A DNA stretch of 7,242 nucleotides from an uncultured Clostridia bacterium (GCA_947629605.1 CANREK010000062.1:1-7242), one strand, 5' to 3'; counted from the first letter of the stretch, positions 1 to 6,866 are shown. Program-made: numbers and translations. Notes: a model not told the origin generated them from the letters alone.

Positions 1-18
1 CAGAGCTCACCATGACGC
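1..18. repeat. Half copy of the dispersed hairpin repeat, cut by the left window edge
   Basis: The right arm ACCAT (9-13) is preceded by TC and followed by GACGC, exactly as in the two-armed copy at 4578-4618. The matching left arm ATGGT would lie outside the window. Confidence 0.55.
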
Positions 19-38
19 AATCGGAATGGTCCGTAATC

Positions 39-108
39 GCCCCGCGAGATTCTTCGGGTCAAGTCATCGGACTTCGTTGGGCCACCGCCGCTCAGAATGA
101 CGCGGGGC
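39..108. repeat. Dispersed hairpin repeat, long variant with 8-bp outer stem
   Basis: Outer arms GCCCCGCG (39-46) and CGCGGGGC (101-108) are perfectly complementary. Inside them lie an AG/GA mismatch, then ATTCT (49-53) against AGAAT (94-98), then a TC/TC mismatch (GA/GA on the other strand), then a variable core of 36 nt. It is one of nine two-armed copies in the window and lies wholly between genes. The pairing is seen directly; any function is unknown. Confidence 0.75.
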
Positions 109-115
109 TCCCTAC

Positions 116-132
116 CCCCTCCCACGGAGGGG
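116..132. repeat. GC-rich 7-bp hairpin
   Basis: CCCCTCC (116-122) pairs with GGAGGGG (126-132) across a 3-nt loop. It lies just beyond the stop codon of the possible small minus-strand ORF, but no T-run follows on either strand, so I do not call it a terminator. Its sequence resembles the loop side of the ABC-F terminator. A degenerate half copy of the dispersed repeat (reverse of CTCATCCTGA) follows near 140-149. Confidence 0.4.
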
Positions 133-157
133 CAAGGATCAGGATGAGCGCAAGGGC

Positions 158-280
158 TTATTCCCCCATGATCTCGGCTTTCAGGCGCACGAGCTTCTTG
201 GTCAGTTTGGCGCATTCGGCGGGCGAGGCCGCTTTGAGCTCCTCTTCGAGCCGTCTCAGTTCCGTCAATTTGGTCTTCAT
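158..280 (-). CDS. Possible small coiled-coil protein, 40 aa
   Basis: This short ORF runs from an ATG at 280-278 to a TAA at 160-158 and I do not recognise it. The product is highly charged and looks helical: Leu recurs at heptad-like spacing through LTELRRLEEELKAA and again in the second half, with one Cys. It faces away from the ABC-F gene, whose start codon lies only 30 bp away. In favour of a real gene are a GGGAGA ribosome-binding-like sequence (296-291) ten bases before the ATG and a promoter-like GTGACG-17-CATAAT further up. Against it are the small size and the possibility of a remnant: the second half loosely resembles the end of the ABC-F C-terminal coiled coil. Long antisense frames in this GC-rich DNA also extend through here, so coding status is uncertain. 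Confidence 0.4.
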   Translation of the reverse strand: MKTKLTELRRLEEELKAASPAECAKLTKKLVRLKAEIMGE

Positions 281-310
281 ACCCACAGTATCTCCCGCGG
301 AGGCAGCATT

Positions 311-2167
<1,857 letters not shown>

Positions 2168-2182
2168 ATGTTTTTCCTGTTG

Positions 2183-2206
2183 CGCCTCCCCACGGAGGCG
2201 TTTTTT
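2183..2206 (+). terminator. Rho-independent terminator of the ABC-F gene
   Basis: CGCCTCC (2183-2189) pairs perfectly with GGAGGCG (2194-2200) across a 4-nt loop, followed by six T residues. It begins 16 nt after the stop codon. Confidence 0.9.
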
Positions 2207-2218
2207 GTGCCTCGGAAA

Positions 2219-2241
2219 GCGCACGGCGTACCGCCGTGCGC
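2219..2241. repeat. Perfect 10-bp GC-rich inverted repeat
   Basis: GCGCACGGCG (2219-2228) and CGCCGTGCGC (2232-2241) pair across the 3-nt loop TAC. No T-run follows. The hairpin abuts and shares its last bases with the next dispersed-repeat copy. Confidence 0.7.
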
Positions 2242-2403
2242 TCATGCTGAACGCATGTGAAGCATCCCGTTAAACCTACGGAAGCACCTACTCCGCCCGT
2301 TTGCTGGGATTCTTCGGTCGCTGCGCTCCCTCAGAATGAGCGAGTCCGCTCATGCTGAACGCATGTGAAGCATCCCAGCAAACCTACGGAGCGCAATGCC
2401 GCC
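2239..2403. repeat. Cluster of three dispersed hairpin repeats (direct, inverted, direct)
   Basis: The gene-free stretch 2207-2465 consists mainly of these copies. Copy 1 (2239-2295) pairs ATGCT (2244-2248) with AGCAT (2261-2265). The inverted copy (2296-2342) pairs ATTCT (2309-2313) with AGAAT (2333-2337) and GCT (2303-2305) with AGC (2339-2341). Copy 3 (2347-2403) pairs ATGCT (2352-2356) with AGCAT (2369-2373). Copies 1 and 3 share the inner pair AC/GT around a GCAT loop. Each hairpin is followed by a conserved linker containing AAACCTACGGA. No coding potential is seen. Confidence 0.8.
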
Positions 2404-2420
2404 GCACACCCATTCAAACA

Positions 2421-2448
2421 GCGCCCGCGGACTTTCGTCCGCGGGCGC
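2421..2448 (-). terminator. Probable terminator of the lipoprotein/HEPN-like operon
   Basis: GCGCCCGCGGAC (2421-2432) pairs with GTCCGCGGGCGC (2437-2448): a perfect 12-bp GC-rich stem with a 4-nt loop, 17 nt beyond the minus-strand stop codon. On the minus strand it is followed by TGTTTG, a weak U-tract, so the terminator call rests mainly on the strong stem and its position. Confidence 0.6.
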
Positions 2449-2465
2449 ATAGCTTTATAATGTAG

Positions 2466-3011
2466 TTATTTCTTTTTTGCAGCAGGCCCCGCCTTGATGA
2501 CTTGGATCCAATTTAATAGTGTCTCTTCATAAAGCACAATTTCTGCATTCTGTTCTTTTGTGTTTGTATTTACATTTTTGAAAATATAGATTTTTGTCTC
2601 CTCACATGTAACAATGTAAAAATTTCCATGCGCAAGCGAATCCCGAATATACGTCAAGATATTTGCAGAGGTGGGGTCCTTTTTTTTGACGACACAATAT
2701 TCTGTTGGCGGGGTAAATTCTTTTGTAAACTCTTTTATGTCTACGTCTCCACATGAAGTAAAATCAGTAAGATTCAAGCTGCTATTCGTCATCGAATTTT
2801 TGAGAGGCGTAGTTTGTCCCCAACCATATTCCTCTAACGTTTGCCCTCTGCAGCTTCTACGCCTTTTTTCTTTTTTTACCGTTTTTACCGTCGGGCATTC
2901 CAACAGATAGAAACGTACAATATTCCAAAATTCTTTTGAATCCCAATCAATTTCCGATTCTGTTTCAATGAGTTCTTGATATGTCTTTGTCTCTTGCGTG
3001 TTCATCTTCAT
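2466..3011 (-). CDS. HEPN-like small protein with R-x4-H motif
   Basis: This 181-aa soluble protein has no signal peptide or membrane segment. Its C-terminal half contains RDSLAHGNF with Arg123 and His128, matching the R-x4-6-H motif of HEPN domains, followed by a beta-rich KIYIFKN stretch and a final helix (about 161-173). From memory this most resembles the pEK499_p136-type HEPN family. Many HEPN proteins are RNases of toxin-antitoxin or anti-phage systems; others are catalytically inert. The N-terminal half is Lys/Thr-rich and not recognised. Its ATG overlaps the lipoprotein stop codon (ATGA), implying translational coupling. A second ATG at 3005-3003 has better spacing (9 nt) from the GGAG at 3018-3015, against 3 nt for the first, and may be the true start (179 aa). 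The gene is clearly more AT-rich than the flanking housekeeping genes, suggesting transfer. No nucleotidyltransferase partner is present. Confidence 0.6.
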   Translation of the reverse strand: MKMNTQETKTYQELIETESEIDWDSKEFWNIVRFYLLECPTVKTVKKEKRRRSCRGQTLEEYGWGQTTPLKNSMTNSSLNLTDFTSCGDVDIKEFTKEFTPPTEYCVVKKKDPTSANILTYIRDSLAHGNFYIVTCEETKIYIFKNVNTNTKEQNAEIVLYEETLLNWIQVIKAGPAAKKK

Positions 3012-4108
3012 ACACTCCTCTTAAAGTAATAATGATGACTGCTAAAAAGTCCTGCGGCAAAAGTTGGATCCGATAATTCCTCGGGAGTATAAACTATACC
3101 CGGCACCGTTGAATCACCGTAGTAGTCGTATTCTCCCCACTCATGGGGTTCTACAAATGTGACATTTTCAAGCAAATCACACATGGAAAACGCGCCTCGT
3201 CCAATCAAAGTCACGCCTCTCCCGATTGTCACACTTTTTAGTTCACTGCATTCGTCGAACGCCCAATCTCCAATCGAGGTCACACTGTCGGGAATTGTAA
3301 TCTCTGTCAGTCCATCGCAAAATTCAAATGCCCTTATTCCAATCGATGTCACGCTACTCCCGATTGTCACACTTTTAAGATTACTGCAACTACTGAACTC
3401 ATAATCTCCGATGGTTCCGCTTTCAATCGTTACGCCTTTAAGCCCGATACAATTCGAGAACGCCCATTTTCCGATCGAGGTCACGCTGTCGGGAATTGTA
3501 ATCTCTGTAAGTCCGTTGCAATAAGAGAACGCATAATCCCCGATTGATGTCACGCTGTCGGGAATGGTAATCTCTGTAAGTCCGTCGCAACCCGCAAACG
3601 CCTTATCTTCGATCGAGGTCACGCTGTCGGGAATTGCAATATCCATTAGTTCACTACAATTTGAAAATGCAGAAGCTCCGATTGTGATTATGCTGTTAGG
3701 AATTTCAATACTGGTTAAAAGGCCACCCCGACTTGCGCTAAATGCATAATCTCCGATCGCCGTCACTTTCAGACCGCGGTATGTAGAGGGAATGACGATG
3801 TCCGTGTCCCATGCCGTGCCGAGGCCGACAACTGCGGCGGTGTATTCGCCGTTTTCGCCCTTGATTTTTTGGAATTGAAGACCCTCCGTGCCCTCGTCGG
3901 CAGTCGTTTCGTCAGCGGTGACTTTGCCCGCATCGAGCACGGTGCCGTCGTCGAGGGTAAGGATGAGGTGGCCGTTTTCATCCACTTCTGCGAACTTGAA
4001 TCCAAGTCCGTCTTTACCGTCGATCCCGTCACTGCACGCCACAAGGCCGAAGCAGAGACAGAGGGCGGCGAGTACCGTCAGGACAACGAGTATAAGTCTT
4101 TTTTTCAT
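3008..4108 (-). CDS. BspA-type leucine-rich-repeat surface lipoprotein
   Basis: This is a 366-aa predicted lipoprotein. A basic N-terminus (MKKR), a hydrophobic core and the lipobox LVAC (22-25) place Cys25 as the lipidated residue, so the protein should be anchored on the outer face of the membrane. A short Gly-Asp-rich, collagen-like stretch (DGIDGKDG, 27-34) and an acidic spacer follow. From about residue 108 come roughly nine 23-residue BspA/LRR_5 repeats with the consensus LTEITIPDSVTSIGxxAF. The fifth repeat (about 223-242) is three residues short. The C-terminus (LSDPTF through YYFKRSV) is the usual end of these proteins, so the gene looks complete. Family members bind host or bacterial surface ligands; the partner here is unknown. 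The start is supported by GGAGG (4122-4118) 9 nt upstream. It is the first gene of a minus-strand pair and lies opposite the XRE gene, its likely regulator. Confidence 0.88.
   Translation of the reverse strand: MKKRLILVVLTVLAALCLCFGLVACSDGIDGKDGLGFKFAEVDENGHLILTLDDGTVLDAGKVTADETTADEGTEGLQFQKIKGENGEYTAAVVGLGTAWDTDIVIPSTYRGLKVTAIGDYAFSASRGGLLTSIEIPNSIITIGASAFSNCSELMDIAIPDSVTSIEDKAFAGCDGLTEITIPDSVTSIGDYAFSYCNGLTEITIPDSVTSIGKWAFSNCIGLKGVTIESGTIGDYEFSSCSNLKSVTIGSSVTSIGIRAFEFCDGLTEITIPDSVTSIGDWAFDECSELKSVTIGRGVTLIGRGAFSMCDLLENVTFVEPHEWGEYDYYGDSTVPGIVYTPEELSDPTFAAGLFSSHHYYFKRSV
3149..3721 (-). repeat. In-frame tandem repeats of about 69 bp inside the LRR gene
   Basis: The DNA encoding the LRR repeats is itself repetitive, with near-identical stretches such as TGTCGGGAATTGTAATCTC recurring at about 69-bp intervals (one 23-residue repeat each). 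This can drive copy-number change by recombination or slippage. One unit, around 3380-3442, is 9 bp shorter. Confidence 0.8.
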
Positions 4109-4144
4109 CTCCTTATTCCTCCATTTTATCGAAATTATGACAAT

Positions 4145-4173
4145 ATTATAACGGATATATGTTAATCGGTCAA
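4145..4173 (-). promoter_or_regulatory. Promoter of the lipoprotein/HEPN-like operon
   Basis: On the minus strand a TTGACC -35 hexamer (4173-4168), a 17-nt spacer and a perfect TATAAT -10 (4150-4145) are followed by a leader of about 30 nt with GGAGG (4122-4118) before the ATG at 4108. Confidence 0.85.
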
Positions 4174-4207
4174 CAATATTATGCTATTTTATTAACGAAA
4201 AATCGAT

Positions 4208-4213
4208 TATAAT
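4208..4213 (+). promoter_or_regulatory. -10 element of the XRE gene, placed for a leaderless transcript
   Basis: A perfect TATAAT lies only 6 nt before the ATG at 4220, so transcription should start at or next to the start codon. No Shine-Dalgarno sequence precedes the ATG. The -35 region (about 4185-4190, TATTTT) is weak. Confidence 0.6.
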
Positions 4214-4219
4214 ATTGTC

Positions 4220-4522
4220 ATGGATATTATTGAAAGGATCAAAGAACTTCGGGATGAGCGTGGATGGAGTACCAATCGTCTTGCCTTGGAAGCGGAATTG
4301 ACGCAATCGACCGTCTCCGCTCTTATCACAAAGACAAATTCACTGCCGAGCCTCGATACGCTGTCTCATCTCTGTGACGCATTCGGCATTACGATGGCAC
4401 AATTCTTCATGGAGGGGGAGGAGAGCGAGCTCGTCAGTGCGCAGGAGAAGATCCTCTTGGAACAATATCGGAAATTGACCGAGAAAAAGAAAAAAGCGGT
4501 GCTTGCACTGCTCGATGATTGA
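4220..4522 (+). CDS. XRE/Cro-family helix-turn-helix regulator
   Basis: This 100-aa DNA-binding protein has an HTH_3 domain over residues 3-60: the opening IIERIKELRDERGWS, a helix-turn-helix around 18-37 (ending TQSTVSALI), and the typical PSLDTLSHLCDAFGITMAQFF segment. A short charged, Lys-rich helical tail (about 70-100) probably serves dimerisation. The N-terminal sequence is the normal start for this family and no earlier in-frame start exists nearby, so the ATG at 4220 is secure even though it lacks a ribosome binding site. It is divergent from the lipoprotein operon and shares a control region with it. Inverted operator boxes over both promoters, including one over its own start codon, point to an autoregulated repressor of the adjacent operon. 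Role and target are inferred from position and family. Confidence 0.9.
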   Translation: MDIIERIKELRDERGWSTNRLALEAELTQSTVSALITKTNSLPSLDTLSHLCDAFGITMAQFFMEGEESELVSAQEKILLEQYRKLTEKKKKAVLALLDD

Positions 4523-4529
4523 AAATTGA

Positions 4530-4559
4530 AACGGACCGATTGAGAATGGTCCGTTTTTT
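4530..4559 (+). terminator. Rho-independent terminator of the XRE gene
   Basis: AACGGACC (4530-4537) pairs with GGTCCGTT (4548-4555). The stem continues into a small inner ATT/AAT helix, and a run of T residues extends to 4559. It starts 8 nt after the stop codon. Confidence 0.88.
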
Positions 4560-4577
4560 GATGGTTGAAATAAGGTG

Positions 4578-4618
4578 ATGGTTCGACTACGCCCTATGGG
4601 CTCCGCTCACCATGACGC
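4578..4618. repeat. Dispersed hairpin repeat, ATGGT/ACCAT variant
   Basis: ATGGT (4578-4582) pairs with ACCAT (4609-4613), each flanked on the inside by TC, with an inner GCCC-TAT-GGGC hairpin (4591-4601). It carries the same GACGC tail as the copy cut by the left window edge. It differs from other copies by a compensated change in both arms. Confidence 0.7.
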
Positions 4619-4783
4619 GATTGGGAATACCCCCCACCACCGCCTACGGCGGAGCCTCCCCCCAAAGGGGGTAGGCCTTAGCGCGGCGGGGCCCCTGCGG
4701 GGCGCTCAGAATGAGCGACCGCCGCCCGTGCCCCCGTAGCGCAGCGGAGCAGTCCCCTTCCCCAACAATCCTCCTCAAATCAC
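4619..4783. repeat. GC-rich intergenic stretch with stacked hairpins and a half repeat
   Basis: Together with the preceding copy this fills the gene-free stretch 4560-4783. It contains CCGCC-TAC-GGCGG (4640-4652), a GCCT/AGGC stem with a C-run against a G-run (4654-4676), GCCCC-TGC-GGGGC (4691-4703), and CGCTCA-GAA-TGAGCG (4703-4717), which is a half copy of the dispersed repeat in inverted orientation. None has a T-run. No gene is seen. Confidence 0.6.
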
Positions 4784-4812
4784 TTGCCAATTCTGCGAAA
4801 ACGGCGTATAAT
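4784..4812 (+). promoter_or_regulatory. Promoter of gpmI
   Basis: TTGCCA (4784-4789), a 17-nt spacer and a perfect TATAAT (4807-4812), a good match to the housekeeping sigma consensus. A leader of about 20 nt with AGAGGTG (4827-4833) leads to the ATG. Confidence 0.88.
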
Positions 4813-4840
4813 ACTTCCGAATAAAAAGAGGTGCAAGAAC

Positions 4841-6394
4841 ATGAAAAAACCTTATGCGATCATCATCATGGACGGCTACGGGCTCAACCCCGACACAAAC
4901 GGCAACGCCATCTTCATGGACGGCAGCAAAAACGTCAATTATTACAGAAACAACTACCCCTCCGCAACGCTCGGCGCAAGCGGGCTCTCCGTAGGGCTCC
5001 CCGACGGGCAGATGGGCAACTCCGAGGTCGGCCACCTCAACATGGGCGCGGGGCGCATCGTCTATCAGGATCTCACCAAGATCACAAAGTCCATTCGGGA
5101 CGGCGACTTTTTCGAAAATCCCGCCCTCGTCAAGGCCATGGACAGCGCCAAGCAAAACGGCAAAAAACTGCACCTGTGGGGGCTCCTCTCCGACGGCGGC
5201 GTGCATTCCCATATCACCCACCTCTTTGCCCTCCTCGAAATGGCCAAGCGGCGCGGCGTGCCCGAGACGTATGTCCACGGCTTTATGGACGGGCGTGACG
5301 TCTCCCCCACTTCGGGCGTCGAATTCGTCAAGGAACTCCTCACATATATGCAAAATTTGGGCTATGGCAAGCTCGCCTCTCTTTCGGGAAGATACTACTC
5401 CATGGACCGCGACAACAATTGGGACCGTGAGGAAAAGTCCTATGACATGCTCACCCTCGGCACGGGGCTCCACGCCGAGGACCCCGTCAAGGCGCTTGAA
5501 GAGAGCTATGCGGGTGGCGTGACGGATGAGTTCGTGCTCCCCACCAACATCTGCGAAAACGGCAAGCCCGTCGCGCTTGTGGAAGAGGGCGACTCCATCA
5601 TCTTCTTCAACTTCCGCCCCGACCGCGCGAGAGAAATTACAAGGGCCTTCTCGCAGGAAAATTTTGTCGTTCCCAAGGGCACGGCGTTCGAGAGAAAGAC
5701 GGGTTTTCTGCACCCCGTGTATGTATGTTTCACCGTCTACGATGCCGAATTCAAGGACGTCGGGATCGCCTTCCCCAAGGAAAAACTCACCAACACATTG
5801 GGCGAATATCTCGCCAAGATGGGCAAGAAACAGCTCCGCATCGCCGAGACGGAGAAGTACGCGCATGTGACGTTCTTCTTCAACGGCGGCATCGAGACGC
5901 CCAATGAAAACGAAGTCCGCGTTCTCATCAATTCCCCCAAAGTCGCCACCTACGACCTGCAACCCGAGATGTCCGCGCCCGAAGTCACCGAAAAGGCCAT
6001 CGCCGAACTCTCGACGGGGGAATACGACGCGATGATTTTGAACTTTGCCAACTGCGACATGGTCGGCCACACGGGCGTCATTCCCGCGGCGGTCAAGGCC
6101 GTGCATACGGTGGACACATGCGTCAAAAAGGTCGTCGATACCATCCTGTCGATGGGCGGAGCGGTCCTTCTCACCGCCGACCACGGCAATGCCGATAAGA
6201 TGCTCGACACCGACGGCTCCCCCTTCACCGCCCACACCACCAACCCCGTGCCCGTCGTGTTGATTTCGGAAGAGCTCAAAGGCGTGACGCTGAGACGTGA
6301 CGGCGTGCTCGCTGACCTCGCCCCCACCCTCTTGGAAGTTATGGGCCTCCCCATTCCCCCCGAAATGTCCGGCAAGAGCTTGATCGTAAAATAA
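4841..6394 (+). CDS. gpmI: 2,3-bisphosphoglycerate-independent phosphoglycerate mutase
   Basis: This 517-aa cytoplasmic enzyme interconverts 3-phosphoglycerate and 2-phosphoglycerate in glycolysis and gluconeogenesis through a phosphoserine intermediate, using two Mn ions. It is full length for the family. Visible active-site features are Asp11 in IIIMDGYG; the nucleophile Ser61 in MGNSEVGH; His122 in SDGGVHSH; DGRD (150-153); FRPDRAR (258-264); Lys339; Asp406 and His410 in NCDMVGH; Asp447 and His448 in TADHGN; and His465 in FTAHTTNP. All metal and catalytic positions known for the family appear present. The ATG at 4841 is chosen because AGAGGTG lies 7 nt upstream and the product then begins MKKPYAIIIMDG, normal for GpmI; the longer frame would start inside the -35 box. 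It has its own promoter and terminator, so it is monocistronic here rather than part of a glycolytic operon. Confidence 0.97.
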   Translation: MKKPYAIIIMDGYGLNPDTNGNAIFMDGSKNVNYYRNNYPSATLGASGLSVGLPDGQMGNSEVGHLNMGAGRIVYQDLTKITKSIRDGDFFENPALVKAMDSAKQNGKKLHLWGLLSDGGVHSHITHLFALLEMAKRRGVPETYVHGFMDGRDVSPTSGVEFVKELLTYMQNLGYGKLASLSGRYYSMDRDNNWDREEKSYDMLTLGTGLHAEDPVKALEESYAGGVTDEFVLPTNICENGKPVALVEEGDSIIFFNFRPDRAREITRAFSQENFVVPKGTAFERKTGFLHPVYVCFTVYDAEFKDVGIAFPKEKLTNTLGEYLAKMGKKQLRIAETEKYAHVTFFFNGGIETPNENEVRVLINSPKVATYDLQPEMSAPEVTEKAIAELSTGEYDAMILNFANCDMVGHTGVIPAAVKAVHTVDTCVKKVVDTILSMGGAVLLTADHGNADKMLDTDGSPFTAHTTNPVPVVLISEELKGVTLRRDGVLADLAPTLLEVMGLPIPPEMSGKSLIVK

Positions 6395-6405
6395 CCGAAA
6401 ATTGC

Positions 6406-6435
6406 AAAAACCGTCACATATGTGACGGTTTTTTT
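6406..6435. terminator. Bidirectional Rho-independent terminator between gpmI and the tadA side
   Basis: CCGTCAC (6411-6417) pairs with GTGACGG (6422-6428) across ATAT, with five A residues before and seven T residues after. It ends gpmI on + and its A-run gives a U-tract on the minus strand, so it could also stop transcripts coming from tadA. Confidence 0.9.
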
Positions 6436-6436
6436 G

Positions 6437-6462
6437 AAATTAAAAATGAAAAATTAAAAATG
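6437..6462. repeat. A-rich 12-bp direct repeat
   Basis: AAATTAAAAATG occurs at 6437-6448 and again at 6451-6462, followed by a looser variant. This AT-rich patch separates the terminator from the GC-rich repeat array. No promoter or gene is evident. Confidence 0.6.
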
Positions 6463-6511
6463 TAAAATTGTGGTGAAAATAAATAGAACGTGCGGCGGGA
6501 CACAGCCCCGC

Positions 6512-6683
6512 CGCTCATCCTGAGCGTAGTGAAGGATCCCAGCAAACCTACGGAAGCATGTTACTCCGCGCTCATCCTGAGCGAAGCGAAGGATCCCAGC
6601 AAACCTACGGAAGCATGTTACTCCGCGCTCATGCTGAGCGCCAGCGAAGCATCCCAGCAAACCTACGGAAGCATGTTTCTCCG
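6512..6683 (+). repeat. Tandem array of three 57-58 bp hairpin repeats
   Basis: Units lie at 6512-6568, 6569-6625 and 6626-6683 and all end in the same linker (AGCAAACCTACGGAAGCATG then TTNCTCCG). The hairpin parts differ by compensated changes: ATCCT/AGGAT in units 1 and 2, ATGCT/AGCAT in unit 3. Unit 2 has the core GCGAAGC (6581-6587). In all three, GCT before and AGC after add an outer stem. Together with the partial copies after it, this occupies the gene-free stretch 6436-6904. Translations of it give the spurious ILRFAQDE-like peptides seen in many databases. Confidence 0.88.
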
Positions 6684-6760
6684 CCCGTTTGCAGGGATTC
6701 TTACTTCGCGCCTTTGGGCGCTCGTGCCGCCCTTCGACACCATAAAGAACGTGCGGGCGG
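6684..6760. repeat. Degenerate inverted half repeat
   Basis: CGTTTGCAGGGATTCTT (6686-6702) is the reverse complement of the linker plus right arm of the dispersed repeat, but the matching AGAAT arm is missing. A small GCGCC/GGCGC stem follows (about 6709-6722). It appears to be a decayed or truncated copy. Confidence 0.5.
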
Positions 6761-6799
6761 GGCAGGATGACGCTATCTGGAACGGTGCCGTAGAAATAT

Positions 6800-6866
6800 G
6801 CGGCGAGATGCTTCGGACTTACTCTCGTAGACTGCGTTTGTAGTCCGCGGCTCAGCATGACGCCGC
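6800..6866. repeat. Dispersed hairpin repeat, long variant with 6-bp outer stem
   Basis: GCGGCG (6800-6805) pairs with CGCCGC (6861-6866). Inside are an AG/GA mismatch, ATGCT (6808-6812) against AGCAT (6854-6858), a TC/TC mismatch, then GGACT (6815-6819) against AGTCC (6842-6846). The same nested order of stems and mismatches occurs at 39-108 with different bases. A half copy (CTCAAAATGAGC) follows at 6874-6885. Confidence 0.75.

Larger units (their letters stand above)
4137..4221. promoter_or_regulatory. Three-box operator region between the divergent genes
   Basis: A 15-bp sequence ATGACAATATTATAA (4137-4151) recurs as its perfect reverse complement at 4207-4221. A third, partial copy (ACAATATTAT) lies at 4173-4182. 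The palindromic cores AATATT are centred 33 and 36 bp apart. Box 1 covers the -10 of the lipoprotein promoter, box 2 touches its -35, and box 3 covers the -10 and start codon of the XRE gene. The likely ligand is the adjacent XRE protein, which would then repress both directions; this is inferred from position. Confidence 0.65.

Noticed and set aside
2456..2461. Perfect TATAAT on the plus strand
   Set aside because: There is no -35 at a suitable distance and no plus-strand gene downstream; it falls between the minus-strand operon stop codon and its terminator hairpin.
2466..3011. HEPN/MNT toxin-antitoxin pair
   Set aside because: No nucleotidyltransferase-like gene is present on either strand next to the HEPN-like gene, so a classical HEPN/MNT pair is not supported.
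3149..3721. Regular 69-bp repeats considered as CRISPR or non-coding satellite
   Set aside because: The period equals 23 codons, the frame is intact, and the translation is a textbook BspA-type LRR series.
4784..4840. Longer gpmI start at a TTG 19 codons upstream
   Set aside because: That TTG is part of the -35 hexamer, so it would not be transcribed; the ATG at 4841 has a ribosome binding site and matches the family N-terminus.
4775..6235. Long minus-strand open frame opposite gpmI
   Set aside because: It is a mirror of gpmI, with repetitive Gly/Val/Glu/Asp-rich translation and no start signals; gpmI is certain on the other strand.
6512..6683. Tandem repeats considered as a CRISPR array
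   Set aside because: Units are directly adjacent, the whole 57-58 bp is repeated, there are no unique spacers and no cas genes nearby.
6454..6858. Open frames on both strands across the 6.5-6.85 kb repeats
   Set aside because: They encode the repeat itself (ILRFAQDE-like and ILSEAKDP-like peptides), a recurrent source of false proteins. They have no ribosome binding site and hairpin covariation explains the sequence.
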